A stretch of 64,000 nt of DNA from Candidatus Poribacteria bacterium (GCA_028820845.1 JAPPII010000067.1:1-64000), one strand, 5' to 3'. Counted from the stretch's first letter, positions 33,597 through 43,123 are shown. Notes: generated from the letters alone by a model not told the origin. Numbers and translations: made by a program.

Positions 33597-36068
33597 TCAG
33601 ACAGATGTCGTTTGTGAAATTCCCAATCGTTTTAAGTGCTTCTCAACTTTCAGGCTATACCCCTGCACCTCATGCGTTAGAGATGGCAAGGGTTGTGCGT
33701 AGCGTTCCTCTAATTCCTTGACGCGTTCGGTGAGGTTCTGCGTCAACCGCTGCACTTCGCTTGTAATGTCGGCTTGAATTGTGGCAAACCATTTATCGTC
33801 AATCACGAGTTGCTTGATTTCCGTTTCGGTGAGCGTTGCGTAGCGCGCTAACACCCATTCATCCAATGCAAGGCGTGTCTTTTTTACTGCCTTGTCCGCT
33901 TTGGATTTTGCATCAAATAACGAGAGACAGTGCTTAAGGGCATTGCTTTCGTCCATGAGGTTTCGCTCTGGCCCGCGGAGCAGCAGCAACTGCGGTTTGA
34001 GGGAATTCAAGCGTTCCTTGACACTGCTAGCGGTGATATTGCCACTGTCGTTGACAGCATCGGTGAGCAATCCGTCCTCACCGGTGTGTTCCTCAATGTA
34101 TTCCGCTAACGCACTCGCAGCAGCCTCTTGCTTTGCCGTCAAGATCTCAACAGCTTCCTGTAGACCGACGAAATAGCGTGCTGCAATCAATGCCGGTGGA
34201 ATCAGATCCATCTTATATTTCTTTTTCTTAAGAGTAAGGTCGGGAGTTTCCTTGAGGTCTTTGTCTTGGATGAGGTCGCGCGGTTGCGATGCTTCCACCC
34301 ACCCCTCTATGGTGATGAGATATACATCGTCCTGCATCACCTCATCCCAATAGTCCATCAGTTTCTGGTAGACATCGTAAGGGTCAAGGAGCGGTAAATT
34401 GTCGAATTGCATCAGCAGGTCTTCCGAGAGTGCATCAATAACATCTCTTGGCTTGGTATTCGCATCCATACCACCCAACAGCGGTTCATGTGTGCTGCGC
34501 CACCTCTCAAAGACAGCGGTTACCCGCTGCTGGTAGTCTGTGAACTCGTTATGTGAGAGGACGGTCGTTTTTACGTGTTGCGTTTCCACCTGTGGGTCGC
34601 TGTAACCGGGTCTGCCGTTTGCTCTGAACAACTCTTGGCGTAATGTAGGGAACACTTCCCAATAGTCGTCAAGCGCGTCAATATCGGTGTTTGGGATCCC
34701 ACCGTTCAGGTGCGCGTTGAGATCGTGGAGGTCTTCGGGTTCGCTGTTGTCAATATAGCGTGGGATATTGAGGTTATAGGCGTTAGCGGGGTTAACAATT
34801 TCAGATTTCAGCACCATACGGGAATATCCGTCGATTTCAGTCTGTTTGTTGAAGACAGACACAATTTTGTGAATGTCTTGTGCGCGAAGTCGGTTTTTGT
34901 TGCCATCTTTGAGGAAACCTTTGCTGGCATCTATCATAAAGATACCAGTCCGATGTGCGGCACCTTCCTTGTCAATAACGATAATACAGGCGGGGATGCC
35001 GGTGCCGTAGAAAAGATTGGCAGGCAGACCAATAATGCCCTTGATGTACCCACGTTCGATGAGGTTTCTGCGGATGTCTGCCTCTTTGTTGCCGCGAAAT
35101 AGCACGCCGTGTGGTAGGATGATTGCCCCTTTACCTGTGCTTTTGAGGGATGCGATGAAGTGTAGGAGGAACGCATAATCGCCATTTTTGGCAGGCGGGA
35201 TGCCGTATTCAAAACGTGCATATTCGTCTTGTTTAGGAGTGAACCCGGTCATCCACTCTTTGTCAGAAAAAGGTGGATTCGCTACAGCAAAGTCGAAGCG
35301 TTTGAGACGGGTAGCTGAATCTGTAAAATCAGGTGCAGAGAGTGTATTCCCGTGACTTATCTCTGCTCTGGCATTACCGTGAAGTATCATATTCATCCGT
35401 GCGAGTCCGTAGGTGGCATTGTCCTTCTCCTGTCCATAGATACTAATTCCGCGCAGTGCTTCATCGGCTGCCTTCAGCAGTAGCGAACCGGAACCGCAGG
35501 TCGGGTCGTATATCGTATTTATCCTTTGGGTATCAGGACCAATGCCGATAACCTTCGCCATAATACGAGAAACTTCAGCAGGTGTGTAGAACTGCCCCTT
35601 GCTTTTGCCAGACTCTGTCGCGAAATGCCGCATCAGATATTCATAAGCATCGCCTAAAAGGTCATCCCCTTCAGCGCGGTTTGCACTGAGGTCAAGGTCG
35701 TTGAAGATTTCCACGAGTCCAGAGAGGCGATCCACCATCTCTTTGCCTTTGCCAAGTTTATTGTCGTCATTGAAATCAGCCTGATTAAAGTCGCTTATTT
35801 GGTGGTTTGCCTCAGCGAATTTAGCGATAATCTTGTTGATCTTATCACCAATCTCCTTGTCGCCTTTTAATTTCACCATATCAGCGAAACTTCCACCTTC
35901 TGGGACTTTTATGACCTCGCGGGGATTCCTTTCTGCCCTATCAGAGACGTATTTCATGAACAGCAGCGTCAAGATGTAATCTTTGTATTGGGAGGCATCC
36001 ATACCGCCGCGCAGTTTGTTGCAACTTTGCCATAGTTTTGCGTAGAGTTGGGATTTTTTGATTGCCAT
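33597..36068 (-). CDS. hsdM: Type I restriction enzyme modification subunit (N6-adenine methyltransferase)
   Basis: Methylates adenine at the HsdS-defined target, 823 residues. The HsdM N-terminal helical domain (about 1-140) is followed by motif I DPTCGSGSLLLKAADE (about 188-203) and the catalytic NPPF (about 262). A long C-terminal helical extension (about 520-823) is unusual in size compared with about 500-residue HsdM proteins but occurs in one subgroup. The start at 36068 follows AAAGGATTCAGGT. It is the first gene of the RM locus. Confidence 0.94.
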   Translation of the reverse strand: MAIKKSQLYAKLWQSCNKLRGGMDASQYKDYILTLLFMKYVSDRAERNPREVIKVPEGGSFADMVKLKGDKEIGDKINKIIAKFAEANHQISDFNQADFNDDNKLGKGKEMVDRLSGLVEIFNDLDLSANRAEGDDLLGDAYEYLMRHFATESGKSKGQFYTPAEVSRIMAKVIGIGPDTQRINTIYDPTCGSGSLLLKAADEALRGISIYGQEKDNATYGLARMNMILHGNARAEISHGNTLSAPDFTDSATRLKRFDFAVANPPFSDKEWMTGFTPKQDEYARFEYGIPPAKNGDYAFLLHFIASLKSTGKGAIILPHGVLFRGNKEADIRRNLIERGYIKGIIGLPANLFYGTGIPACIIVIDKEGAAHRTGIFMIDASKGFLKDGNKNRLRAQDIHKIVSVFNKQTEIDGYSRMVLKSEIVNPANAYNLNIPRYIDNSEPEDLHDLNAHLNGGIPNTDIDALDDYWEVFPTLRQELFRANGRPGYSDPQVETQHVKTTVLSHNEFTDYQQRVTAVFERWRSTHEPLLGGMDANTKPRDVIDALSEDLLMQFDNLPLLDPYDVYQKLMDYWDEVMQDDVYLITIEGWVEASQPRDLIQDKDLKETPDLTLKKKKYKMDLIPPALIAARYFVGLQEAVEILTAKQEAAASALAEYIEEHTGEDGLLTDAVNDSGNITASSVKERLNSLKPQLLLLRGPERNLMDESNALKHCLSLFDAKSKADKAVKKTRLALDEWVLARYATLTETEIKQLVIDDKWFATIQADITSEVQRLTQNLTERVKELEERYAQPLPSLTHEVQGYSLKVEKHLKRLGISQTTSV

Positions 36069-36099
36069 ACCTGAATCCTTTGCTTGTGATGTTAGGGGA

Positions 36100-36129
36100 A
36101 TTATAGCATAAACCACGGGAACAAATCAA
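36100..36129 (-). promoter_or_regulatory. hsdM promoter
   Basis: On the minus strand TTGATT (36124-36129) is followed by an 18-base spacer and TATAAT (36100-36105), with an extended TATGC in front of the -10. It starts about 30 bases before hsdM. It closely resembles the promoter at 59465-59494. Confidence 0.65.
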
Positions 36130-36189
36130 TGGGTTAGGGACCTTTAGTTTTAAGGGAATTATTGAGTTTCGCGTCTTTTTTCAAGGATC

Positions 36190-36219
36190 CGGTGCGGTTA
36201 GGAAACCGCCCCTACCGGG
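36190..36219. repeat. CTAC-type palindrome
   Basis: GGTGCGGTTAGGAAACCGCC followed by CCTACCGGG is a palindrome of the same class as at 28834, 49582, 63356 and 63407. Confidence 0.5.
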
Positions 36220-36285
36220 TCTGGGAACCAAAAACGCCTAAAAAAGCGGAAAGCTAAATAGCCCTATCAAGTAGGCACGTATCGT

Positions 36286-36314
36286 TTGCCCCATACTAAC
36301 CGATATGATATACT
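36286..36314 (+). promoter_or_regulatory. Promoter implying a leaderless transcript
   Basis: TTGCCC (36286-36291), a 17-base spacer and TATACT (36309-36314) stand so that transcription would begin at about the ATG at 36321. No ribosome site precedes that ATG. Confidence 0.5.
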
Positions 36315-36320
36315 ATAAAC

Positions 36321-36593
36321 ATGAATCACAAAGCGTCACACACAAGCGAAGATGTCGAAAAGCCATCAACGTTTCGGTTCATTGTCGGCACCCTCGTTCT
36401 GGGTTCAGCCCTCATTATCCTCACCTGTTACTGGATTATCTCTGCAGAAAATCGCGTCGTTTGGGAACTCACCGACTTTTCTATCTTTCCGACAGTTCTC
36501 TTTACATTCTTCCTCTTAGCACTCATCAACCCACTCCTGAAAAAGATTTTCAAAGGTTTCGCACCGACATCACGCGAAACAGGGTTACTTTGA
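36321..36593 (+). pseudogene. N-terminal part of a disrupted DUF6785-type membrane protein
   Basis: A 90-residue frame with two membrane helices (about 20-41 and 52-72). It lines up with the N-terminus of the intact paralogue at 49546-51570: both have a tryptophan- or tyrosine-rich first helix, and LINPLLKKIFKG here corresponds to LVNVPLRKLMRRG there. It then shifts frame and stops. About 70 codons present in the paralogue are missing before the continuation at 36598. I infer an internal deletion with frameshift. Confidence 0.65.
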
Positions 36594-36624
36594 GGGCGAC
36601 GATACGTTTTGGCAGGAACATTAC

Positions 36625-38034
36625 TTGCAAGCGTGGATGTGGCCGATTGTGGCGTGGAGCGGCTTGGTGATCGTTCTTCTCTTTATGATGCTCTGCGTCA
36701 ATATTATCATCAGAAGGCAGTGGGTCGATCACGAAAAGTTGAGTTATCCACTGACAACACTGCCAGTCGAGCTGCTCGGCAATACATCTGCGCTCTTTCG
36801 CAACAAGCTGATTTGGCTCGGTTTCGGGATCGCGTTTGGGTTGGAGATTCTGGCAGGACTGAACTACCTCTTTCCCGCGATCCCCGCGCTGAAAATCAAG
36901 TATCAACTCTATTTTTCTGAACGTCCGTGGAATGCAGTGGGACGTTTGCCCATTTACGTTTATCCATTTGCGATAGGGTTTGGATACTTGATGCCACTGG
37001 AGTTGGCATTATCGTTTTGGTTTTTCTATCTATTTTGGGGCGCGCAGCGCGTCTTTTTCAGTGCAACAGGCTGGACAACCGCTATCGGTTTACAAGGTGT
37101 GCAGCGCGGCGGGGCATGGATCGGCATCGGTGCTCTCGCCCTTGTCACAAGCCGACGACAAATTTTTGAAGTCCTCAGCGGTGTGTTTTCCTTTAGATCC
37201 AAAGACGGTTTATATCAACTCGCCGTCTTTGGGCTATTGATCGGTATGGGGTCGGTGTTGGCGTTCTGGTATTTCGCGGGGTTGTCGCCGTGGATCGCGC
37301 TCGGTTACTTCAGCATCTATTTGGTGTTGTGTCTGGGGATGACACGGATGCGTGCTGAACTGGGACCACCGACACATGAACTCCACAATATGCATCCGGA
37401 CAGGATTATGTTGCTGTTCATAGGGAGTCGACCCTTGGGTGCCCAAAATCTAACGAACACCACGTTGCTGTCGTGGTTAGCATACGGCTACCGATGCCAT
37501 CCAATGCCACATCAACTGGAAGCGTTCAAGATTAGTAGGCATTTCCGTTTGCATGAGAATAGATTGGTCATCGCTCTAATTGTGGCATCAATTGTGGGGA
37601 CAATCGTTTCGATCGTTGGGCATGTGGCACTCTATTATGAGTACCGGTTTGCCCGGTGGGGAATTGGTGAATTTAACCGCTTACAAAGTTGGATTATTGC
37701 ACCGCGAGCACCGAATATACCGGCTATCCAACATATCGTCTTTGGTTTTCTCTTCACCAGTGTCCTGACGTTTCTGAAACGCCAGTTTCTGTGGTGGCCG
37801 TTTTATCCTGTCGGCTACGCCGTTGGGAACGGATGGGCTATCGGTTGGATGTGGTTCTCAATCTTTTTAGGGTGGCTTTTTAAACAGATACTTTTCACTG
37901 GCGGTGGGGTGCGCGCCTATCGCAAGGCGTTACCACTCTTCTTGGGCTTTGTATTCGGTCAGTTCCTTGCCGGAAGCCTTTGGAGTTTATTAGGTATAGT
38001 GCTAAATATGAATATGTACACCCTCTTCCCTTGA
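36625..38034 (+). CDS. C-terminal part of a disrupted DUF6785-type membrane protein
   Basis: A 469-residue frame from TTG with about ten membrane helices. It aligns by eye along its length with the paralogue at 49546: RRQWVDHEKLSYPL here against RKQWVERERFSFPL there, LALSFWFFYLFWGAQ against VSFSLWFFYLFFKLQ, and a final YRKALPLFLGFVFGQF against YRKIRPVAFGLIFGEY. The open frame extends back to EGDDTFW at 36592, but no good start exists, so it is probably the back half of a pseudogene with 36321-36593. Function unknown. Confidence 0.7.
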   Translation: MQAWMWPIVAWSGLVIVLLFMMLCVNIIIRRQWVDHEKLSYPLTTLPVELLGNTSALFRNKLIWLGFGIAFGLEILAGLNYLFPAIPALKIKYQLYFSERPWNAVGRLPIYVYPFAIGFGYLMPLELALSFWFFYLFWGAQRVFFSATGWTTAIGLQGVQRGGAWIGIGALALVTSRRQIFEVLSGVFSFRSKDGLYQLAVFGLLIGMGSVLAFWYFAGLSPWIALGYFSIYLVLCLGMTRMRAELGPPTHELHNMHPDRIMLLFIGSRPLGAQNLTNTTLLSWLAYGYRCHPMPHQLEAFKISRHFRLHENRLVIALIVASIVGTIVSIVGHVALYYEYRFARWGIGEFNRLQSWIIAPRAPNIPAIQHIVFGFLFTSVLTFLKRQFLWWPFYPVGYAVGNGWAIGWMWFSIFLGWLFKQILFTGGGVRAYRKALPLFLGFVFGQFLAGSLWSLLGIVLNMNMYTLFP

Positions 38035-38065
38035 ACTGAGACGAAACCCGAAAGGAAAAAACAGA

Positions 38066-38410
38066 TTAGAAATTTTCCAAAGCCGCCGCTTCGGATTCAA
38101 AAACACCGATACTCTGTGTAAGCCCAATGGTATTAAAAATATTGCGAACTTGTCTAGACGGGTGTGCGACGCGTAAAGTCTGACCTTTGTCTCGCATTTT
38201 CCAGAGCAATCTGATAATCTCACCGAACCCACTACTTGTAATGAAGCTGCGCCGTTCAAAATTGAGCAAGACCTTTTCGGCATTCTGAACCTCAACATCG
38301 GCGTAAGCCTTACTTAATATAGGTTCAGAAGCATCGGTGAGATACCCGGTAATGTCAAGTATTGCGATTTTTCCTTCGTGTCGGATAGAGATTTGGGAAT
38401 TTGCTCTCAC
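38066..38410 (-). CDS. STAS domain protein (anti-sigma factor antagonist-like)
   Basis: A 114-residue single STAS domain. It shows the strand pattern ISIRHEGKIAILDITGYLTD at the N-terminus and RRSFITSSGFGEIIRLLWKM (about 53-72), where the SSG contains the usual phosphorylatable serine. Such proteins switch anti-sigma kinases or other partners. It begins with GTG after AGGAGGAAA. No kinase or sigma gene is nearby in this window. Confidence 0.88.
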   Translation of the reverse strand: MRANSQISIRHEGKIAILDITGYLTDASEPILSKAYADVEVQNAEKVLLNFERRSFITSSGFGEIIRLLWKMRDKGQTLRVAHPSRQVRNIFNTIGLTQSIGVFESEAAALENF

Positions 38411-38442
38411 ACTTTCCTCCTAAAAAATGAAAACTAAATTCG

Positions 38443-39405
38443 TTATACACCGTACAACCCACTCTCACCAGCCACAGTTCGCTGGCGCGGCGTATGCTCG
38501 GGTTGCTCATGGACCGTCGTACCATCGTCAAGGTGAAGCCATGTCTCAAATTGCCGCGAACCTTCTTGTAATAGAATCACACGCGCCCCGCGTGGAAATC
38601 CATCTCTACCATAAGTATTGTAACCCGTGGCGCGCCCGTAACAGAGCCGGATCCCATGCAAATCACCCCAAAAGTCGTTGATATGTTCATGCCCGACGAA
38701 GGTCCCCATTACATCGCCAGCCTCATGCATCGCAGCAAAAAACCCACTATTCACCCGAGGGGCGCAAACATCCTCATACTTCACACCATAGCAGGTATGA
38801 AAATCCCATACCTCGTTATATTCAGGGATCGGGATGTGGAAAAAGGCGAGTGCGGGAAGTGGATAGTCGGCTTCAGCGGTAATCTTCGCGGATTCTTGCA
38901 GATACCAAGCAATTTGCTCCCGTTTGATCCAGTCGTAGCCGCCAATATCTGTTTGGGCGTAACTGCCCGAATCAATAAAATATAAGATGGCAGTTGTTAC
39001 ACTCCCCTCAGAACTGTGGATGGGTAAAATGTAATTCCCGACCCCAGGCACTTCTGCAGGTCCGGGTTGAGCAAGGGATAGCGTGCTTTCCTGCATAACC
39101 GCCATGAGTTTATGGCGATCGGCGTTGCCTTCGTCATCGTGGTTGCCCAAAACCGCTGCCCATGGAATGCCTCCCGATTCAACAATCTTGATAACCTGTC
39201 GGAGGGAGTCAGCAGCATCATCGCAGCCACCACCAGCCAAAATATCGCCTGTTAGCACAACTAAATCCGGGGATTCGGCTTTCATTATCTGTTTCATCAA
39301 CGCTGCCGACTGCTTATCCGGTGCTTCACCGTTGTGCCAATGAATATCGGTAAACTGGACGATTTTGAAACGGTAGTCGTTGCGAAACTTCAATATATTT
39401 TCCAC
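38443..39405 (-). CDS. Metallophosphoesterase (calcineurin-like)
   Basis: A 320-residue metal-dependent phosphoesterase. The motifs are FTDIHWH (DxH), VVLTGDIL (GDxx), AVLGNHDD (GNHD) and GHEH near residue 235. It resembles Dcr2/PhoD-like phosphodiesterases of unknown substrate. The start is placed at a GTG (39405) because CAAGGAGAA lies ten bases before it; a longer frame from 39462 would put the start inside the promoter. Confidence 0.85.
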   Translation of the reverse strand: MENILKFRNDYRFKIVQFTDIHWHNGEAPDKQSAALMKQIMKAESPDLVVLTGDILAGGGCDDAADSLRQVIKIVESGGIPWAAVLGNHDDEGNADRHKLMAVMQESTLSLAQPGPAEVPGVGNYILPIHSSEGSVTTAILYFIDSGSYAQTDIGGYDWIKREQIAWYLQESAKITAEADYPLPALAFFHIPIPEYNEVWDFHTCYGVKYEDVCAPRVNSGFFAAMHEAGDVMGTFVGHEHINDFWGDLHGIRLCYGRATGYNTYGRDGFPRGARVILLQEGSRQFETWLHLDDGTTVHEQPEHTPRQRTVAGESGLYGV

Positions 39406-39430
39406 TATTTGCGATTCTCCTTGGCGCGTA

Positions 39431-39458
39431 ATTGTAACATAATTCGCAAAAATTGCAA
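39431..39458 (-). promoter_or_regulatory. Promoter of the metallophosphoesterase
   Basis: On the minus strand TTGCAA (39453-39458), a 16-base spacer and TACAAT (39431-39436) precede the GTG at 39405 by about 25 bases. Confidence 0.5.
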
Positions 39459-39484
39459 GCAAATTCTTTTACCCCCGAATAACT

Positions 39485-39513
39485 TTGCTATATCCCGCTT
39501 TTCGTGGTAACAT
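39485..39513 (+). promoter_or_regulatory. Promoter implying a leaderless transcript of the PyrK-like gene
   Basis: TTGCTA (39485-39490), a 17-base spacer and TAACAT (39508-39513) would start transcription at about the ATG at 39521. No ribosome site is present between them. Confidence 0.4.
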
Positions 39514-39520
39514 ATATGCT

Positions 39521-40354
39521 ATGCGAAATGACCGTTTGTCAAACAATTATGACATCCATACAACTATTCTGTCAAATGAGGAAGTAGCAGAAGCGCATTA
39601 CCTATTGCGTTGTGAGTGTGTTGAGATTGCACAGTATGCACGTCCAGGACAATTCATCCACGTTATGATTCCACAAGGTCCTGGGCTTTTACTCCGTCGT
39701 CCGTTTACCATCTATACGGTAGAAGGGGGCGAAATAACAATGCTTTATCAAATTATTGGGGATGGGACAAAGCATCTGTCAGAAATGCCGAAAGGCGCGC
39801 GATTGCAAGTATTAGGACCGCTCGGCAATACGTTCAACTTCACACCAAAACCAGAACCCGCAATTCTTGTTGGCGGTGGTGCCGGTATTGCCTCACTCAT
39901 GTTACTCGCCGTGGCATTACGTAAGAACGGTATAGAGACGATCGGATTAGTAGGCGCACAGTATCACGCCCGACTCTTGAGTATATCGGATTTAGAATCC
40001 ATTGGCATCACAGTACACATTGCGACAGACGACGGAAGCGTAGGTCATCACGGTTATGTCACTGACCTTCTCACAGACCTACTGAAGCAGCGCGGGAGTC
40101 AGGGTTGCAAACCCTTCCTACATCCGACGATTTACGCATGTGGACCGCACGGCATGTTAGCTGCTGTTACAAAGATAGCAGTGGGCTTTGAAGTTCCCGC
40201 CCAAATCGCTATGGAAAATCGGATGGGATGTGCACTGGGTGTCTGTCTCGGCTGCGTTTGTCCAGTCCGCACAGGCACTAATAGCTTCGAGTATCAACGT
40301 GTTTGCACCGAAGGTCCAGTCTTTAACGCTATTGACATTGTATGGGATGTTTAG
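39521..40354 (+). CDS. pyrK: Dihydroorotate dehydrogenase electron-transfer subunit
   Basis: A 277-residue ferredoxin-reductase-type flavoprotein that passes electrons between NAD and dihydroorotate dehydrogenase B. The FAD motif LLRRPFTIYTVE (about 53-64), the NAD site VGGGAGIASLMLLA (about 115-128) and a C-terminal 2Fe-2S site MGCALGVCLGCVCP with a later VCTEGPVF are all visible. No pyrD is adjacent; related sulfhydrogenase or benzoate subunits look similar. The ATG at 39521 may be leaderless. bioB follows after 61 bases. Confidence 0.85.
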   Translation: MRNDRLSNNYDIHTTILSNEEVAEAHYLLRCECVEIAQYARPGQFIHVMIPQGPGLLLRRPFTIYTVEGGEITMLYQIIGDGTKHLSEMPKGARLQVLGPLGNTFNFTPKPEPAILVGGGAGIASLMLLAVALRKNGIETIGLVGAQYHARLLSISDLESIGITVHIATDDGSVGHHGYVTDLLTDLLKQRGSQGCKPFLHPTIYACGPHGMLAAVTKIAVGFEVPAQIAMENRMGCALGVCLGCVCPVRTGTNSFEYQRVCTEGPVFNAIDIVWDV

Positions 40355-40415
40355 GGACAGACTGACGAAAAATATACAAGCCCTAAAATTCTGATAGAAC
40401 AGAGAAAATCGAAAG

Positions 40416-41495
40416 ATGAAAACAACATTTTACGAAAAATTAACATCCACAAGTCTTCAAGATGAACGCATCTCTGATACCTGCTGCGAAAAGATTTTAA
40501 CCGCTTCAGAGGTGGAATTACTACCGCTTTTGGATGCTGCGTATCAGGTGCGCAAAACCTATTTCCAAAATACAGTCCAATTACATATCCTGAACAATGC
40601 CCAGAACGGCTATTGCCCAGAGGATTGCCACTACTGCGCACAGGCGAATTCCGCGACAGCAGATATTGAGGCGTATCCTCTAAAACCCGATGCTGAGATT
40701 TTAGCAGAAGCCGAACGTGCTTACGAATCAGGGGCATACCGCTACTGTATCGTAATGAGCGGACGTGGACCTTCACGTAAACGGGTCGCACACCTCGCTG
40801 AATTGATTAGCACTGTGAAAGCGCGTTACCCGATTGAAGTCTGTCTCTCTGCTGGACTGATTGATGTAGAGGCAGCTCGGACGCTGAAAACTGCAGGATT
40901 GGATAGATTGAACCACAATCTGAATACTTCTGAAGCCCACTATCCAAGGATATGTAGTACACACAGTTATCAGGATAGAATGGAAACATTACAAGCCGCA
41001 CAGACGGTTGGACTGGCTTGCTGCTCTGGTGTTATCGTTGGGATGGGTGAACAGACAGATGACTTAATCCAAGTCGCAAAAGCACTGCGAGAACTTGAGG
41101 TGGCTTCGCTACCGGTCAATTTCTTCCTTCCAATCGCTGGAACGCAATTAATAGAAACACCGACACTGAATCCTGACTATTGTCTACGCGTACTATGTCT
41201 GTACCGATTCTTGAATCCGCGCGCCGAAATACGGGTGGCAGCAGGTAGGGAACACCATCTACGGAGTATGGAAGTGATGGCACTCTATCCGGCAAATTCG
41301 ATGTTTATAGAGGGTTATCTGAACGCAACAGGGACAGGGGCATCACGCACGCTCCAGATGATCAAAGACGCAGGATTTGTGGTGGAAACAAACGTCGGAG
41401 ACACAGAACAACTTAAACAGGACGAGAGAGAAAAAAAAGATGTCTTACTCAAGGAATTGAAAGTCCTCCGACCGCGGATGGAACCGACAAATTGA
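40416..41495 (+). CDS. bioB: Biotin synthase
   Basis: Radical SAM enzyme that inserts sulfur into dethiobiotin. The 359-residue protein has NAQNGYCPEDCHYCAQANS, where CxxxCxxC binds the SAM cluster (about 64-82). NHNLNTSEAHYPRICSTHSY carries the ligands near the 2Fe-2S site. The C-terminal 30 residues are lysine-rich and extend past the usual end. The ATG follows GAAAATCGAAAG. No other bio gene is present. Confidence 0.93.
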   Translation: MKTTFYEKLTSTSLQDERISDTCCEKILTASEVELLPLLDAAYQVRKTYFQNTVQLHILNNAQNGYCPEDCHYCAQANSATADIEAYPLKPDAEILAEAERAYESGAYRYCIVMSGRGPSRKRVAHLAELISTVKARYPIEVCLSAGLIDVEAARTLKTAGLDRLNHNLNTSEAHYPRICSTHSYQDRMETLQAAQTVGLACCSGVIVGMGEQTDDLIQVAKALRELEVASLPVNFFLPIAGTQLIETPTLNPDYCLRVLCLYRFLNPRAEIRVAAGREHHLRSMEVMALYPANSMFIEGYLNATGTGASRTLQMIKDAGFVVETNVGDTEQLKQDEREKKDVLLKELKVLRPRMEPTN

Positions 41496-41540
41496 TATAG
41501 AGCGAGTCGGTTTCTGGAGAGTCGTTGCGTTTCAATGGCA

Positions 41541-42830
41541 TCACCCAATCTGTGTCATGCCGCCCATATAGGGTTGTAGGACAGCAGGTACACGAACCGT
41601 GCCATCGGGGTTCTGATACGTCTCAAGGAGTGCGATAACGACGCGAGGTAATGCCGTGCCAGACGCATTGAGTGTGTGAATAAATTCCGGTTTCGCGCCG
41701 GGTTCTGGACGGAATCGGATATTCGCACGCCGCGCTTGAAATGCCTCAAAGTTACTACACGAGGATACTTCCAAAAACCTTTGTCTCGCCGGTGCCCAGA
41801 CCTCAATATCGTAGCATTTCGCAGCGGCGAAGCCGAGCTCCACTGTACAATGTTGCACAACGCGATAAGGTAAACCGAGTGCCTGCAAAACACTCTCAGC
41901 ATTTTCTAATAACGACTCGTGCTCAATGTAGGAAGTCTCAGGCGTTGTGAACTTCACCATCTCTACCTTGTCGAATTGATGGACGCGTTGCAAGCCGCGT
42001 GTATCCTTACCGTAAGCACCCGCCTCGCGTCGGAAACAGGGGGTATAAGCGGTATAATAGATAGGCAACTCATCTGCAGAAAGTATCTCACCAGCGAAGA
42101 GGTTTGTCACAGGCACTTCAGCCGTCGGAATCAGGAATAGATCGCTGTCAGGATTCTCCTCATCCCTGTCACACCGATACATATCTGCCTCAAATTTCGG
42201 AAGTTGACCCGTGCCAGTCATTGTCGGTCGGTTGGCGAGGAACGGCGGAGATACTTCCGTATAGCCGTGTTCGGTGGTGTGCAGGTCAAGCATGAATTGA
42301 ATCAGGGCGCGTTCCAACCGAGCCCCTAAACCCTTAAAGAGGACAAAGTTGCTTCCCGCCACCTTCGCACCGCGTTGAAAATCGACAATATCCAACTGTT
42401 CAGCGATTTCCCAGTGCGGTTTGAGTTCAAAATCGGAACTGGGCAATTCACCCCACGTTTTGATTTCGATGTTATCCTCTTCACCGACACCGACAGGTGT
42501 ACTTGCCTCCGGCATATTCGGAATCGTCAATAGGATTGCATCTACTTCGGCTTTTGTATCGTTAGCCTCGGCGGTGAGTTCTTTGATTTTTTGGGAGAGT
42601 TCCCGCATCTCCGTGATTGTTTCTGTCGCATCCAGTTTTTGCTTTTTTAGCTGGGCAATCTGTTGGGATACCTTGTTTTGGTGTGCTTTGAGGGATTGTG
42701 TATACGTCAAGTTCTCACGCCAACGCGTATCTAATTCTACCAACCGATCCAAATCAGCCTCAATGTGGCGGTCCGCTAACATCTGGCGGACAGCTTCAAT
42801 ATTTTCGCGAATAAGTTTAAGATCGAGCAC
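41541..42830 (-). CDS. serS: Seryl-tRNA synthetase
   Basis: Class II aminoacyl-tRNA synthetase, 429 residues as usual. The N-terminal coiled coil (about 28-105) is followed by motif 2, FRREAGAYGKDTRGLQRVHQ (about 272-291), and motif 3, ALPRVVIALLETYQ (about 395-408). SSCSNFEAFQARR marks the serine site. The start is GTG with AGAGGAGCGG upstream. Two tRNA genes lie just upstream in the same direction. Confidence 0.96.
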   Translation of the reverse strand: MLDLKLIRENIEAVRQMLADRHIEADLDRLVELDTRWRENLTYTQSLKAHQNKVSQQIAQLKKQKLDATETITEMRELSQKIKELTAEANDTKAEVDAILLTIPNMPEASTPVGVGEEDNIEIKTWGELPSSDFELKPHWEIAEQLDIVDFQRGAKVAGSNFVLFKGLGARLERALIQFMLDLHTTEHGYTEVSPPFLANRPTMTGTGQLPKFEADMYRCDRDEENPDSDLFLIPTAEVPVTNLFAGEILSADELPIYYTAYTPCFRREAGAYGKDTRGLQRVHQFDKVEMVKFTTPETSYIEHESLLENAESVLQALGLPYRVVQHCTVELGFAAAKCYDIEVWAPARQRFLEVSSCSNFEAFQARRANIRFRPEPGAKPEFIHTLNASGTALPRVVIALLETYQNPDGTVRVPAVLQPYMGGMTQIG

Positions 42831-42980
42831 AACGGTTCCGCTCCTCTATAGTGAAGTTCTATTTGCAAGCCTGCATTTAAAGTGAGATTTTTAGATAGAG
42901 ATTCTGTGGTAAACTGTCCTATAACGAAAAAGCCACAGCATTGTAGGACACAACGTGTGGCTAATTCGGCATAATCAAAG

Positions 42981-43055
42981 CGGGCCCGACGGGACTTGAA
43001 CCCGCGACCTCCTGCGTGACAGGCAGGCGCGCTAGACCAACTGCGCCACGAGCCC
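42981..43055 (-). tRNA. tRNA-Asp (GTC)
   Basis: The minus strand folds as a cloverleaf with acceptor GGGCTCG/CGGGCCC. The anticodon loop is CTGTCAC with anticodon GTC, and the T-arm contains GGTTCAAGTCC. The CCA end is not encoded. It lies 68 bases after tRNA-Val and shares its promoter. Confidence 0.93.
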
Positions 43056-43123
43056 ATAATATTTTTACTTCTTTTTTAACCTCGCAATCGAGAAACTTTT
43101 CACTTCACGACAGTCACAGCAAG

